Shown: positions 1 through 8,876 of the stretch, in pieces
Numbering within the stretch: the stretch's first letter is position 1
Layout: every line of letters begins with the position of its first letter
Assembly (NCBI GenBank): GCA_017643215.1
Contig: JAEPNV010000006.1
Span: 224,587 to 288,586 of the forward strand
DNA length: 64,000 bases
From: Roseibium sp.
GTDB lineage: Bacteria; Pseudomonadota; Alphaproteobacteria; Rhizobiales; Stappiaceae
Reading direction: 5' to 3'
The notes under the pieces: generated by a model
Told to the model about the DNA's origin: nothing
Database searches by the model: none
What the model saw: the letters and a program-made list of their open reading frames with translations, nothing else
Program-made: the position numbers and the translations under genes

Positions 1-2
1 AT

Positions 3-347
3 GATCCCGCCACCCGGATCGAGGCATGGCTGTTCCGGATTTTGCGCAATGCGTGGATCGATATGGCCCGCAAGCACAAGATCCGCGGCACGCACGTGAG
101 GCTCGAAGAGGCACCGGAAACGGCCGCCGCTGGGCATCATCCCGGCGATGCACGCCTGATGGTCGCAGCGGTCATGGACGCGGTTGAGAGGCTTCCGATC
201 GATCAGCGCGAGGTGCTTCTTTTGGTGTGCGTGGAGGACGTCAGTTATGCCGAGGCGGCCACGATCCTGGACATTCCCAAAGGCACGGTGATGAGCCGCC
301 TGTCGCGAGCCCGGACCGCGCTCGCCGGGCGGATTGGAATAAAATGA
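3..347 (+). CDS. ECF-type RNA polymerase sigma factor, 5' truncated
   Basis: The frame is open from base 3 without a start codon, so the N-terminus lies left of the window; about 114 residues remain. The visible part starts in the region 2 helix that contacts the -10 element (AWLFRILRNAWIDMARK), continues through a short linker and ends in region 4, a helix-turn-helix with EVLLLVCVEDVSYAEAA followed by GTVMSRLSRARTAL. This arrangement is typical of extracytoplasmic-function sigma factors. The gene just downstream looks like its membrane anti-sigma factor, which suggests release by an envelope or oxidative signal (inference). It is not obviously EcfG, whose partners are soluble NepR and PhyR. 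Confidence 0.88.
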   Translation, partial: DPATRIEAWLFRILRNAWIDMARKHKIRGTHVRLEEAPETAAAGHHPGDARLMVAAVMDAVERLPIDQREVLLLVCVEDVSYAEAATILDIPKGTVMSRLSRARTALAGRIGIK

Positions 348-383
348 GCCGCGGAACGTTATCCCGCCGAGACGAGATGCAAG

Positions 384-1145
384 ATGGACCCGACCCAAAT
401 GACCGATGAGCGCATCATGGCCTATGCGGATGGCGAGCTGCCTGAAGATGAAGCGCGAACCATCGAACGGGCCGCCGAAAACGATCCTGAGATCCGCCGC
501 AAGATTGACCTTTTCGCCAGGACCCGTGCGCGAATGAAGGAGGCCACCGGTGATCCGGCGCCGGTGCCTGATGCGCTCGCCCGGCGTATTGCGGAGATGG
601 TTGAGGCGCGGGCGGGGACAGCAAAGGACCAAGAAGCGGCTGAAATCGTCCCGCTGCCGCAAAAGTCCCGGATCTGGCATGGTCCGGCCGCGTTAGCGGC
701 ATGCCTCACTCTGGTGGTGGGGCTGGCTGCCGGTCTTTCGATCGGGCAATTTGGACAGACGGGCCCTGACGCACCATTCGGCATCGCAGCCCTGGCCGAT
801 CCGGAGGTCACAGACGCGCTGTCGGCGGTGGTTTCGGGTCAAAGCCGGACGCTCGGCTCCGGCGCTGTGCTGAATGTCATCGCCTCGTTCGCGGACGCTG
901 GCGGCGGCCTGTGCCGGGAGTTCGACTATGCGGGCCGGGACGGCGCATCCGTCGTCGCCGTCGCCTGTCATGACACATCCGGCTGGACGCCAAAAATCGC
1001 GATCACCACGTCGAATGACGGGCAAACCGGCTATGCGCCGGCGTCCTCGCTCGAGGCGCTGGACGCCTGGCTCGCCGCCTCTGGTCTCGGCACGCCGTTG
1101 TCGGCGGATGCCGAAGCCCGGCGGCTGGAGGGTTTGCCGCAATAA
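384..1145 (+). CDS. Putative transmembrane anti-sigma factor
   Basis: A 253-residue protein. The N-terminal 60 residues (MTDERIMAYADGELPEDEA, then an acidic/basic helix) resemble the cytoplasmic sigma-binding domain of membrane anti-sigma factors, here without the zinc-binding HxxxCxxC motif. A single hydrophobic segment (GPAALAACLTLVVGLAAG) lies at about residues 93-115, and the remaining 130 residues would be periplasmic and contain two cysteines. It begins 36 bases after the ECF sigma gene, so the two are probably cotranscribed. The start at 384 was chosen, but an ATG at 402 would give MTDERIM and is also possible. Function is assigned from architecture and position, not from a recognised family motif. 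Confidence 0.75.
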   Translation: MDPTQMTDERIMAYADGELPEDEARTIERAAENDPEIRRKIDLFARTRARMKEATGDPAPVPDALARRIAEMVEARAGTAKDQEAAEIVPLPQKSRIWHGPAALAACLTLVVGLAAGLSIGQFGQTGPDAPFGIAALADPEVTDALSAVVSGQSRTLGSGAVLNVIASFADAGGGLCREFDYAGRDGASVVAVACHDTSGWTPKIAITTSNDGQTGYAPASSLEALDAWLAASGLGTPLSADAEARRLEGLPQ

Positions 1146-1148
1146 AAA

Positions 1149-1173
1149 GCCCGCCGGATCGTGTCCGGCAGGC
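1149..1173 (-). terminator. Rho-independent terminator of nrdJ
   Basis: A 10-bp stem (GCCCGCCGGA with TCCGGCAGGC, one mismatch) closes a 5-base loop. On the minus strand it is followed by a T-rich run (the plus strand reads AATAAAAA just before it). It lies 29 bases past the nrdJ stop and directly after the anti-sigma stop, so it may act on both. Confidence 0.7.
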
Positions 1174-1201
1174 GGATTCGATATTTCTTGCAAGGGTCGC
1201 G

Positions 1202-4200
1202 CTAGCTACACCCGCTCGTCGAGCCGCACGTGTCACATTTCAGGCAGGTGCCGTTGCGCACCATGGTGAAGTTGCCGCATTCGGCGCAGGATTCGCCCTC
1301 ATAGCCCTTCATCCGGGCCTGGGCGATCTGCTGGGCTTCCGAGGCCGCCTGCGGGGCAGGGGCGGTGGAGACCTCGACGGCGGCCACGGCTTCCGAGCCC
1401 CGGGCAAAGGCTGTTGCCACCGCCGAAGCCTGGGCCGCCGGAGATCCGGCGGTTTGCGCGGAGACGGCGTCCGTTAAGGCGCCAGCCGGTTCATCCTGAC
1501 CGCCGATCAGCCGGAACCGTTCCGTCTGGCCGCGCACCAGGCCGTGGGACACGACCCCTTGCTCTGCGCCGGTCTCCATGCCGCGGCCTTCATTGGGGCC
1601 GGAGCTCATGGCCGTGTTGCCGATCGCCTCCGGCGGCACATGGGCCAGGTCGTGGCGGCCGAGATAGGAGACGGCCAGTTCGCGGAAGATGTAGTCAAGG
1701 ATCGAAGTGGCGTTCTTGATCGCCTCGTTGCCCTGGACCATGCCCGCCGGCTCGAACCGGGTGAAGGTGAAGGCGTCGACATATTCCTCCAGCGGCACGC
1801 CGTATTGCAGGCCGAGCGAAATGGCGATGGCGAAATTGTTCATCAGGCTGCGGAAGGCAGCGCCTTCCTTATGCATGTCGATGAAGATCTCGCCAAGCCG
1901 GCCATCGGCGTATTCGCCGGTGGTCAGGTACACCTTGTGGCCGCCAACACGGGCCTTTTGGGTGTAGCCCTTGCGCCGGTCGGGCATTTTTTCCCGCTCG
2001 CGTACGGCCCGTTCGACGATCCGTTCCACGATGCGCTCGGCAATGACCTCGGCGCGGGCCGCCTGCGGCTTGGCGGCGATCGCCTCGGCCACGTCCTCCT
2101 CGTCATCCGCGTCGTCGGCGAGAAGCTGCGCGTTGAGCGGCTGCGACAGTTTCGAGCCGTCCCGGTAGAGCGCGTTCGCCTTCAGCGCAAGCTTCCACGA
2201 CAGCATGTAGGCTTCTTCGCAGTCCTCGACCGTTGCATCGTTCGGCATGTTGATCGTCTTCGAGATCGCGCCGGAGATGAACGGCTGCGCCGCGGCCATC
2301 ATGCGGATGTGGCTTTCCACCGACAGAAACCGCTTGCCGATCCGCCCGCACGGATTGGCGCAATCAAACACGGCATAATGTTCTTCCTTCAGGAACGGCG
2401 CATCTTCCAGCGTCATCGCGCCGCACACATGGGTGTTCGCGGCCTCGATGTCCGCCTTGGAGTAGCCCAGGAACGGCAGGAGTTCGAACTCGGGATCGTT
2501 GAGCTGATCCTCGGTGACGCCAAGCGCTGCCATCTGGTCGTCGCCCAGCGTCCAGCGGTTGAACACGAACTTAATATCGAACGCCGACTTAAGGCTCGCC
2601 TTCACCTTGGCAAGGCTGTCCTCCGTGAAACCCTTGGCCTTGAGGCTGCCCGGATTGATCGCAGGGGCCTGGTCAAGCGAACCGTGCCCGACGGCGTAGG
2701 CCTCGATTTCCGCGATCTGGCTTTCCGAATAGCCCAGCACCCGCAGCGCTTCCGGGACCGCCCGGTTGATGATCTTGAAGTAGCCGCCGCCGGCCAGCTT
2801 CTTGAACTTGACCAGAGCGAAATCGGGTTCAATGCCGGTCGTGTCGCAGTCCATCACGAGGCCGATCGTGCCGGTCGGCGCAATCACGGTGGATTGCGCG
2901 TTGCGGTAGCCGTTTTTCTCTCCGAGCGTCAATGCCCGGTCCCACGCCTTTTTGGCATGGTCGACAAGGCGTTGATCCGGGCAGGACGCGTGGTCGAGCG
3001 CGACCGGATTGGTGTTCAGTTTTTCATATCCGCCGGTTTCGCCATGGGCCGCACGCCGGTGATTGCGCATCACGCGCAACATGTGCTCAGCGTTTTCGGC
3101 GTAGCCCGGGAAAGCGCCAAGTTCGCCGGCCATTTCGGCTGATGTGGCATAGGACACGCCGGTCATAATCGCCGTCAGCGCACCGCAGATCGCGCGGCCC
3201 TCTGCCGAATCGTACGAGATCCCGGAGGTCATCAACAGGCCGCCGATATTGGCATATCCAAGGCCAAGCGTGCGGAACTTGTAGGAAAGTTCCGCGATTT
3301 CCTTGGACGGGAACTGCGCCATCAAAACCGAGATCTCCAGGACGACGGTCCACAGACGGACGGCGTGTTCGAAGCTCTCGATGTCGACGGACCGGTCCGC
3401 GTTGCGGAACTGCATCAGGTTCAAGGACGCTAGATTGCAGGCCGTGTCGTCCAGGAACATGTACTCCGAGCACGGATTGGAGGCGCGGATTTCGCCGGAC
3501 GCCGGACAGGTGTGCCAATCGTTGATGGTCGTGTGGTACTGAAGGCCCGGATCGGCCGAGGCCCAGGCCGCATAGCCGATCTGTTCCCAAAGGTCCTTCG
3601 CCTTTACCGTCTTCACCACGTCGTTGGAGCGCCGGGCTGTCAGGTCCCAGGTGCCGTCCTCAACGACCGCTTGCAAAAAACCATCGGTCACCCGGACGGA
3701 GTTGTTGGAGTTCTGGCCGGAGACGGTGAGGTAGGCTTCTGAATCCCAGTCCGTGTTGTAGGTCGGGAACCCGATCTTGGTGAAACCTTGTTTGGCGAAC
3801 TGGATGACGCGCTGGATGTAGTTTTCCGGCACCAGCATCTTTTTCGCGGCGCGGATTTCCCGCTTCAAGGCCGGGTTCTTGGCCGGGTCGAAGCACTCGC
3901 CATTGTCCGCTTCACAGTTCACGCAGGCGCGCATGATGGCGGACAGGTGTTTCTGGCAGATCTTGGATCCCGTCACCAAGGCGGCGACCTTCTGCTCTTC
4001 CTTCACCTTCCAGTTGATGTAGTCCTCAATGTCCGGGTGGTCGACATCGACCACGACCATCTTGGCCGCGCGCCGGGTCGTGCCGCCGGATTTGATGGCG
4101 CCGGCCGCCCGGTCGCCGATCTTCAAGAAGCTCATCAGGCCGGAGGATTTGCCGCCGCCCGACAGCCGTTCGCCTTCACCGCGTACTCTTGAGAAGTTGG

Positions 4201-4897
4201 AGCCGGTTCCGGATCCGTATTTGAACAGGCGTGCTTCGCGGACCCAAAGGTCCATGATGCCGTTTTCGTTGACCAGATCGTCCTCGACGGATTGGATGAA
4301 ACAGGCATGCGGTTGCGGATGCTCGTAGGCGGAGGCGGACTTTGTCAGTTTGCCGGTCTGGAAATCGACATAGTGGTGCCCCTGGCTCGGGCCATCAATC
4401 CCATAAGCCCAATGCAGGCCGGTGTTGAACCACTGCGGGGAGTTCGGCGCCACCTTCTGGGTCGCCAGCATGTAGCGCAGTTCATCAAAAAACGCGCGTG
4501 CGTCGGCTTCGGTGTCGAAGTATCCACCCTTCCAGCCCCAATAGGTCCAGGTGCCGGCGAGGCGGTCGAACACTTGGCGGCCGTCAATCTCGGACCCGTA
4601 GCGATCCTCTTCCGGGAGCTTTTTCAAGGCTTTCTTGTCAGCTTCGTGGCGCCAAAGCCAGGACGGGACGGTGTTTTCCTCAACCGCCTTGAGTTTGGCA
4701 GGGACGCCGGCTTTACGGAAATACTTCTGGGCAAGAATGTCGGAGGCGACCTGCGAGAACTGCGCCGGTACCTGGATATCATCGAGTTTGAAGACCACCG
4801 ATCCGTCCGGATTGCGGATTTCACTGGTGGCCGTCCGAAACTCTATTTCGGCGTAGGGTGATTGCCCGTCTTTTGTGTAGCGCCGCTCGATCCGCAT
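1202..4897 (-). CDS. nrdJ: Vitamin B12-dependent ribonucleoside-diphosphate reductase (class II)
   Basis: A 1231-residue class II reductase that makes deoxyribonucleotides using adenosylcobalamin to generate the thiyl radical, in the cytoplasm. The N-terminal part carries the long extension typical of alphaproteobacterial NrdJ. The [19 protein letters not shown] segment at about residue 470 holds the active-site cysteine motif NPCSE, and [20 protein letters not shown] lies near residue 675. The C-terminus ends in a cysteine-rich zinc/redox tail ([21 protein letters not shown]). A long Ala/Glu-rich linker precedes the tail. It stands alone, without nrdAB or nrdDG. The operator at 5063-5078 points to control by NrdR. 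No B12 riboswitch core was visible upstream. Confidence 0.97.
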   Translation of the reverse strand: MRIERRYTKDGQSPYAEIEFRTATSEIRNPDGSVVFKLDDIQVPAQFSQVASDILAQKYFRKAGVPAKLKAVEENTVPSWLWRHEADKKALKKLPEEDRYGSEIDGRQVFDRLAGTWTYWGWKGGYFDTEADARAFFDELRYMLATQKVAPNSPQWFNTGLHWAYGIDGPSQGHHYVDFQTGKLTKSASAYEHPQPHACFIQSVEDDLVNENGIMDLWVREARLFKYGSGTGSNFSRVRGEGERLSGGGKSSGLMSFLKIGDRAAGAIKSGGTTRRAAKMVVVDVDHPDIEDYINWKVKEEQKVAALVTGSKICQKHLSAIMRACVNCEADNGECFDPAKNPALKREIRAAKKMLVPENYIQRVIQFAKQGFTKIGFPTYNTDWDSEAYLTVSGQNSNNSVRVTDGFLQAVVEDGTWDLTARRSNDVVKTVKAKDLWEQIGYAAWASADPGLQYHTTINDWHTCPASGEIRASNPCSEYMFLDDTACNLASLNLMQFRNADRSVDIESFEHAVRLWTVVLEISVLMAQFPSKEIAELSYKFRTLGLGYANIGGLLMTSGISYDSAEGRAICGALTAIMTGVSYATSAEMAGELGAFPGYAENAEHMLRVMRNHRRAAHGETGGYEKLNTNPVALDHASCPDQRLVDHAKKAWDRALTLGEKNGYRNAQSTVIAPTGTIGLVMDCDTTGIEPDFALVKFKKLAGGGYFKIINRAVPEALRVLGYSESQIAEIEAYAVGHGSLDQAPAINPGSLKAKGFTEDSLAKVKASLKSAFDIKFVFNRWTLGDDQMAALGVTEDQLNDPEFELLPFLGYSKADIEAANTHVCGAMTLEDAPFLKEEHYAVFDCANPCGRIGKRFLSVESHIRMMAAAQPFISGAISKTINMPNDATVEDCEEAYMLSWKLALKANALYRDGSKLSQPLNAQLLADDADDEEDVAEAIAAKPQAARAEVIAERIVERIVERAVREREKMPDRRKGYTQKARVGGHKVYLTTGEYADGRLGEIFIDMHKEGAAFRSLMNNFAIAISLGLQYGVPLEEYVDAFTFTRFEPAGMVQGNEAIKNATSILDYIFRELAVSYLGRHDLAHVPPEAIGNTAMSSGPNEGRGMETGAEQGVVSHGLVRGQTERFRLIGGQDEPAGALTDAVSAQTAGSPAAQASAVATAFARGSEAVAAVEVSTAPAPQAASEAQQIAQARMKGYEGESCAECGNFTMVRNGTCLKCDTCGSTSGCS

Positions 4898-5062
4898 TCC
4901 TGTTGTCCCCTTTGTGGTGACCGGCGGAGTATATCATGGCCGGTCATGTCCCAACGCGATTTTCATATCCGGACAGCCCATCGTCCGGTGGCGGCTCTCC
5001 GCCAGGTAGAATCGGTGTTGCCACCGCAGAATTCACTTATGTAGTAGTTTGAACGCGCGATG

Positions 5063-5078
5063 CCACTATATATAGCGC
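5063..5078 (-). promoter_or_regulatory. NrdR-type operator upstream of nrdJ
   Basis: CCACTATATATAGCGC matches the core of the NrdR box (consensus acaCTATATATAGtgt) at the central 11 bases. A weaker, one-base-short relative (CACTTATGTAGT) lies 30 bases nearer nrdJ at 5034-5045, where a second box of a tandem pair would be expected. NrdR represses ribonucleotide reductase genes when dATP is high. Confidence 0.72.
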
Positions 5079-5097
5079 TTCTCAACAGATTTGTCAC
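5069..5097 (-). promoter_or_regulatory. Putative nrdJ promoter
   Basis: On the minus strand GTGACA (-35, 5097-5092) is separated by 17 bases from TATATA (-10, 5074-5069). The -10 lies inside the NrdR-type box, which fits repression by blocking RNA polymerase. The implied leader is about 165 bases long. Confidence 0.5.
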
Positions 5098-5548
5098 GTT
5101 GACCGGCATTCGCCGGGCACACGAACCACCGGTCGGCCGAATGGGCAATTCGGCAGAGCAGCGCGTCACTGACTGTATACTTGGATGATCCGGAGGCATG
5201 TGATTGAGCCCCCGCATACGCACTCCGTAATGATTAGAAAACTAGAGTAAACGAATTCTTACCGTCAAGCGGTCGCGGACAAGCGCTTGTGCGTGATTTG
5301 TGGGCAACCGCAAAATCTTGTGTGCCAGTGTGGATACTGGGGACGGAACGAAAAATCGTTGCTGCCCCACGGAAAGGGGAATTCGGCCCACGGATCGCCA
5401 GCTTATTGCGGTTTTTGGCCGGATTCCGGATTGGCGCTGATGTTTTTATGAAAGTTTGACGAAAACACAGGCCGCGCATTTCAGCGCGATTTAAAGCGCG
5501 TTTGGCACAACGGACTTGTCGAGTTGCCAAAAAAGGTGCCGGAGTCCG

Positions 5549-6277
5549 ATGAAACAACATGCAGCCTACGGCCTCGCCGTGGAGGATATTGATGCGGTTG
5601 TCGTCGACGACAGCAAGCCGATGCAGACGATCATTCGCTCGATTCTTCTGAGCTTCAAGGTCGCACGGGTGCGGATATTCGATTCGGTCGATGAAGCCCT
5701 GCAGTCGATGCTTGTCGAGCCGCCCAACCTGATTCTCACGGACTGGCGGATGGCGCCGACCTCCGGATACCAGCTTTTACGCCTCGTCCGGCACCGCCAC
5801 ATGGAGCCGTTGTGCTACGTGCCGATTCTGTTTGTGACGGCGCACGGCACGCGGGCGCTGGTCGACAAGGCCTTGCGGGCCGGAGCCCACCATCTCTTGG
5901 TCAAGCCGCTGTCGCCTTCAACGCTTTTCAGCCGCCTGCAGTGGCTCTTGCGCGACGACCGTCCAATGGTTCTCGAGCATTCGGGCTTTTACAACATCCA
6001 CGGCATACATCAGGCCCTCGATGCCCAGGCGGAGAAGATTCAGACCCTGGACCGCGCGCGCATGCACCATGAAACAGCGACCAAGCGGCTGGCCGAGCTC
6101 CAGGGAACGGTCGATAAGGTGTTCAACGGCAGTGAGGACGGGGATGGCCAACCGCAGGACAAAGCCGACCACGAACCGGCCGCCGCACAGGGCGAATCCC
6201 GGCCAACGCTTTTGACGGGTTCGGCCAAGCGGCCGGTCCGGTCCGCCTTTGCCGCGGTTCGCGCCGGCCGGGACTGA
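5549..6277 (+). CDS. CheY-like response regulator with C-terminal extension
   Basis: A 242-residue protein starting at ATG 5549, preceded by GGAG. The receiver domain spans about residues 10-130: the acidic pair in VVVDDSKPM, the phospho-acceptor aspartate in LILTDWRMAP, the TAH switch residue and the lysine in LLVKPLSP are all present. The last 110 residues are helical (RMHHETATKRLAELQG) and then low-complexity, with no DNA-binding or enzymatic output domain. It probably acts through protein-protein contact. No histidine kinase is adjacent, so the signal is unknown. Confidence 0.88.
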   Translation: MKQHAAYGLAVEDIDAVVVDDSKPMQTIIRSILLSFKVARVRIFDSVDEALQSMLVEPPNLILTDWRMAPTSGYQLLRLVRHRHMEPLCYVPILFVTAHGTRALVDKALRAGAHHLLVKPLSPSTLFSRLQWLLRDDRPMVLEHSGFYNIHGIHQALDAQAEKIQTLDRARMHHETATKRLAELQGTVDKVFNGSEDGDGQPQDKADHEPAAAQGESRPTLLTGSAKRPVRSAFAAVRAGRD

Positions 6278-6480
6278 CCCGCGCAAGCGGGCGGCGTGCC
6301 AATGCGCCGGAGCCGGCCCCGCCCGGATATGCAAGTTCCCGCGAACTTCAGATGCTGTCAGTTGCCGCACGGGCTGGACAGTTTCGCCTTCTCACGCCAT
6401 AGTCCGCGCCAATCCGTCGCCCGACCTGCGGAACATTGCGGGGACGGCGGCTTATTCTTTTCGAGGGTAGACCGCGCACC

Positions 6481-6873
6481 ATGCGTATCAAGGACATTCT
6501 TGTCGAAATCTTCACCTGGTGGAACGGCCAGACCATGGGCACGCGTTTTTTCACCTGGCGCAAGGGTGAATTCGTGGGCGAGGACGAGTTCGGCAACAAA
6601 TACTACCGCGAGCGCGGCGGGGACAAACGCTGGGTAATCTACAATGGCTTGGCAGAAGCCTCGGCGATCCCGCCTGGCTGGCATGGCTGGATGCACCACC
6701 GGGTCGATACCGCACCGAGCGAAGAGCAGTATCACAGCAAGGGCTGGCAAATATCCCACAAGGTCAATCCGACCGGGACGCCTGAAGCCTATCGCCCGGA
6801 TGGTTCAATCCTGACGCCGGAAAAGCGGCCGGAAGTTACCGGCGACTATCAGGCCTGGACGCCCGGCCAGTAG
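6481..6873 (+). CDS. NDUFA12-family NADH:ubiquinone oxidoreductase accessory subunit
   Basis: A 130-residue homologue of mitochondrial complex I subunit NDUFA12 (B17.2), found in alphaproteobacterial complex I. Diagnostic parts are GTRFFTWRKGEFVGEDEFGN, KYYRERGGDKRWVIYNG, PPGWHGWMHH and the C-terminal PEAYRPDGSI. It acts at the inner membrane on the peripheral arm. The ATG at 6481 (MRIKDILVEIF) matches the usual start; an upstream in-frame start at 6436 would add an unlikely 15 residues. The nuo operon is not in this window. Confidence 0.93.
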   Translation: MRIKDILVEIFTWWNGQTMGTRFFTWRKGEFVGEDEFGNKYYRERGGDKRWVIYNGLAEASAIPPGWHGWMHHRVDTAPSEEQYHSKGWQISHKVNPTGTPEAYRPDGSILTPEKRPEVTGDYQAWTPGQ

Positions 6874-6903
6874 ACCGGACATTCCCGGCATTGGGATGGG
6901 CGA

Positions 6904-6926
6904 AGGCGCGCCGTTTTTGCGCGCCT
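6904..6926. terminator. Hairpin between convergent genes
   Basis: AGGCGCGC and GCGCGCCT form an 8-bp perfect stem around a CGTTTTT loop, 30 bases past the NDUFA12-like stop and before the stop of the convergent gene. There is no clear T-run after it on either strand, so its role as a terminator is uncertain. Confidence 0.35.
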
Positions 6927-6941
6927 CTATCTGCCGGTGTC

Positions 6942-7259
6942 CTATGTGCTTATTTTTCCGAGCGGCTTGTCGCTCAAGAGCGCCCAGGTGCCGTTGTTCG
7001 TTTCCGAGCCACGGGCCCCAAGTTCGATCAAAAGCCGTGTCGTTTCATTGGGTTCAGCGCCGATTAGGCCGCACAACGTTGTCAATTTCCGCCATTCTGT
7101 TCCCTTTGGCGGATGATCCAGTGCTTCCTTGAGCAAACGGCGGCGCTTTTCATCCAGCGCTTTCTTGTCCCTGTTTTTGAGTTCTTGCTGCCAGATGTTA
7201 AAGCCAAATTGAATGGCCGCGCCGATCGCGACGCCGAAAATGCCGAGGACAAACTCCAT
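6942..7259 (-). CDS. Small membrane-anchored hypothetical protein
   Basis: A 105-residue protein that I do not recognise. An N-terminal hydrophobic segment (LGIFGVAIGAAIQFGFNIW, residues 5-23) is followed by a strongly charged helix (LKNRDKKALDEKRRRLLKEAL), likely cytoplasmic and possibly coiled coil. The C-terminal part (LCGLIGAEPNETTRLLIELG) looks like a small winged or helical domain. It is convergent with the NDUFA12-like gene, and its codon use resembles that of its neighbours. Confidence 0.65.
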   Translation of the reverse strand: MEFVLGIFGVAIGAAIQFGFNIWQQELKNRDKKALDEKRRRLLKEALDHPPKGTEWRKLTTLCGLIGAEPNETTRLLIELGARGSETNNGTWALLSDKPLGKIST

Positions 7260-7304
7260 GTTCCAGCTCCCTTCGCTACGGCCAGGATACTGATTGGGGC
7301 AGCG

Positions 7305-7787
7305 TCAAGAAATCGTGCGCGGCGGATAACCCGGTGCCCGGAGTTCGAACCCCACCTTGCCCTGGCTGAAGCCGATCCGCCTGTAAAATCGATGGGCGGC
7401 TTTGTTCTTCACGCCCGACATCAGCATGATCTTGTAGCAGCGTCTTTTGAACGCTGCGTCAACGGCCGCCCTTACAATCGTCTCCCCGAAGCCTTTGCCT
7501 CGGAACGCTTCCAGCGTGACCACATTCTCGATGATAGCAAACGGCCGGCATCCGCGTGTTAGATTCGGTACCGTGATCAGAAGACAGGTCGTAACGGCTT
7601 GTCCGGCGCGCGTGCCCAGAAAAATGCACAGGCCCGGATTGTCCAGTATCTGCCGATAGGTGCCCTCCGCCAAGTCATGCGAAGCGGGTTCATCCTCGCC
7701 GATCAGATCGGAGTAGAGCATCAAGAGACTTGGCAGGTCTGTCGGGCCCGCCATGCGGATTTGAAGGTTCGAAGACGGGTTGTTCAT
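7305..7787 (-). CDS. GNAT-family N-acetyltransferase
   Basis: About 160 residues with the GNAT fold: IRMAGPTDLPSLLMLYSDL at the N-terminus, the acetyl-CoA-binding loop FRGKGFGETIVRAAVDAAF at about residues 110-128, and the C-terminal motif B region AHRFYRRIGFSQGKVGFEL. The acceptor substrate cannot be read from the sequence. ATG at 7787 was preferred over the adjoining GTG at 7790. It is on the same strand as the small membrane protein, 45 bases away. Confidence 0.88.
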   Translation of the reverse strand: MNNPSSNLQIRMAGPTDLPSLLMLYSDLIGEDEPASHDLAEGTYRQILDNPGLCIFLGTRAGQAVTTCLLITVPNLTRGCRPFAIIENVVTLEAFRGKGFGETIVRAAVDAAFKRRCYKIMLMSGVKNKAAHRFYRRIGFSQGKVGFELRAPGYPPRTIS

Positions 7788-7831
7788 CACGACGTTCCAT
7801 CACGGCGAGGGTGAAGATCGTTCCAACAAAA

Positions 7832-7854
7832 AAGCCCGCCACAGCGGCGGGCTT
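7832..7854 (-). terminator. Rho-independent terminator after the alpha/beta hydrolase
   Basis: AAGCCCGCC and GGCGGGCTT form a 9-bp perfect stem with a 5-base loop. On the minus strand it is followed by TTTTTTGTTGG. It starts 23 bases past the hydrolase stop. Confidence 0.85.
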
Positions 7855-7876
7855 GTCTGAAATCTCGATGGCTCAT

Positions 7877-8545
7877 TCATTCGATATCGATATAGTCAGC
7901 CGGTGTCAGGCCAAGTCGTTTGTCCAGATAGCCGCCGCAGCGGCTCATCAAATCGTCCATATCGTTTTCAAAAAAATGGTTCGCGCCGTGGATCGTCTCA
8001 TGGTCGATGACGATGCCCTTTTGCGTCTTGAGCTTATCAACGAGCGTCTGAACGTCCTTTTGCGGCACGACCTTGTCGTTGTCGCCATGGATAATCAGGC
8101 CCGATGACGGACAAGGTGCGAGGAAGGAAAAATCGTGCAGGTTCGCAGGTGGGGCCACCGAAATGAAACCTTCGACTTCCGGCCGGCGCATTAAAAGCTG
8201 CATGCCAATCCAGGCTCCGAACGAAAAGCCGGCGATCCAGCAGGCGCGGGCGTCGGGGTGGACCGTCTGCACCCAATCGAGCGCGGCGGCCGCGTCGGAC
8301 AGCTCGCCCTGGCCATGGTCGAACGTGCCCTGTGAACGCCCGACACCGCGGAAATTGAAACGAAGCACCGCAAAACCGCGCTGCGCGAACATGTAATACA
8401 ATTGGTAGATGATCTGGTTGTTCATGGTGCCGCCGAATTGCGGATGCAAATGCAGCACCAGTGCAATTGGAGCATTGCGTTTTTTCGCGGGATGGAACCG
8501 GCCTTCCAGCCGGCCGGCGGGACCGTTGAAAATCACCTCGGGCAT
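7877..8545 (-). CDS. Alpha/beta hydrolase
   Basis: A 222-residue cytoplasmic hydrolase of the dienelactone-hydrolase-like type. The catalytic triad can be placed: nucleophile serine in GFSFGAWIG (about residues 106-114), aspartate in IIHGDNDKVVP and histidine in GANHFFEND. The oxyanion region is LHLHPQFGGTMNNQI. The substrate is unknown. Genes of this type are often found beside the suf operon in Rhizobiales, as here, where it is divergent from it across the regulatory region 8546-8876. Confidence 0.88.
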   Translation of the reverse strand: MPEVIFNGPAGRLEGRFHPAKKRNAPIALVLHLHPQFGGTMNNQIIYQLYYMFAQRGFAVLRFNFRGVGRSQGTFDHGQGELSDAAAALDWVQTVHPDARACWIAGFSFGAWIGMQLLMRRPEVEGFISVAPPANLHDFSFLAPCPSSGLIIHGDNDKVVPQKDVQTLVDKLKTQKGIVIDHETIHGANHFFENDMDDLMSRCGGYLDKRLGLTPADYIDIE

Positions 8546-8631
8546 GAAGCGTTTTGTCCTCTTTTATGCGCCGCCGCGGACATAGTGCGCGCGGGGGTAT
8601 CAGCACTTTGTACGTGAAACTCCTAAGTCCA

Positions 8632-8655
8632 AACTTGACTCTTAAGTTCCAAGTT
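8632..8655 (+). promoter_or_regulatory. Imperfect 24-bp palindrome over the suf promoter
   Basis: Half-sites AACTTGACTCTT and AAGTTCCAAGTT match at 9 of 12 symmetric positions. Size, AT content and the TTGA-N9-TCcAA core resemble sites of Rrf2-family iron and Fe-S regulators (IscR, RirA). It covers the putative -35 element TTGACT (8635-8640). Assignment to a specific regulator is inference. Confidence 0.5.
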
Positions 8656-8663
8656 TCTAGAAC
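8635..8663 (+). promoter_or_regulatory. Putative suf operon promoter
   Basis: TTGACT (8635-8640) and TAGAAC (8658-8663) are separated by 17 bases, in the right orientation for the suf operon, which starts about 210 bases downstream. Both flanking palindromes overlap or adjoin it. Confidence 0.5.
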
Positions 8664-8667
8664 CTTG

Positions 8668-8684
8668 TTTAGAATTATTCGAAA
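8668..8684 (+). promoter_or_regulatory. Irr-type iron control element (ICE motif)
   Basis: TTTAGAATTATTCGAAA matches the ICE consensus TTtAGAA-N3-TTCtAAA with one deviation. Irr represses under low iron in Rhizobiales and Rhodobacterales. The site lies just downstream of the putative -10 element, a typical position for repression. Confidence 0.68.
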
Positions 8685-8876
8685 CTCGGCGTCGCCATGT
8701 GAAGGTCAGTGGGCGGGGTCGAAGTTCGGGCAGTCAGGTTGGGCCTCGTTATCGTCATCGCCGCCGGAAATTTCAAGCTTTCCGTTCGGTGAGCGGCAAC
8801 ATTTTGGCCCGTGCGCCCGTCTCGGGGAGCACCTGGCACATCCCCGCAGGTCTTTTTTTTGAAGGCGCACACGTCA

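Larger units (their letters stand above)
4898..5548. other. Divergent intergenic region, nrdJ / response regulator
   Basis: About 650 bases with no convincing gene. It holds the nrdJ promoter and NrdR-type operator (5063-5097). Several inverted repeats are present, for example ACCGG...CCGGT around 5101-5135, but I saw no B12-box consensus. The part from 5230 to 5548 would contain the promoter and leader of the response regulator gene; nothing specific was recognised there. Confidence 0.5.

Noticed and set aside
1544..3142. Long open frame on the plus strand opposite nrdJ
   Set aside because: It is antisense to well-conserved nrdJ, has no motif and reflects high third-position GC.
4898..5233. 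Cobalamin riboswitch upstream of nrdJ
   Set aside because: Expected for a B12 enzyme in some groups, but it would be illogical here (the enzyme needs B12) and no B12-box core was found on the minus strand.
7335..7355. GGAGTTCGAACCCC resembling a tRNA T-arm
   Set aside because: It lies inside the GNAT gene with no acceptor stem or anticodon arm around it.
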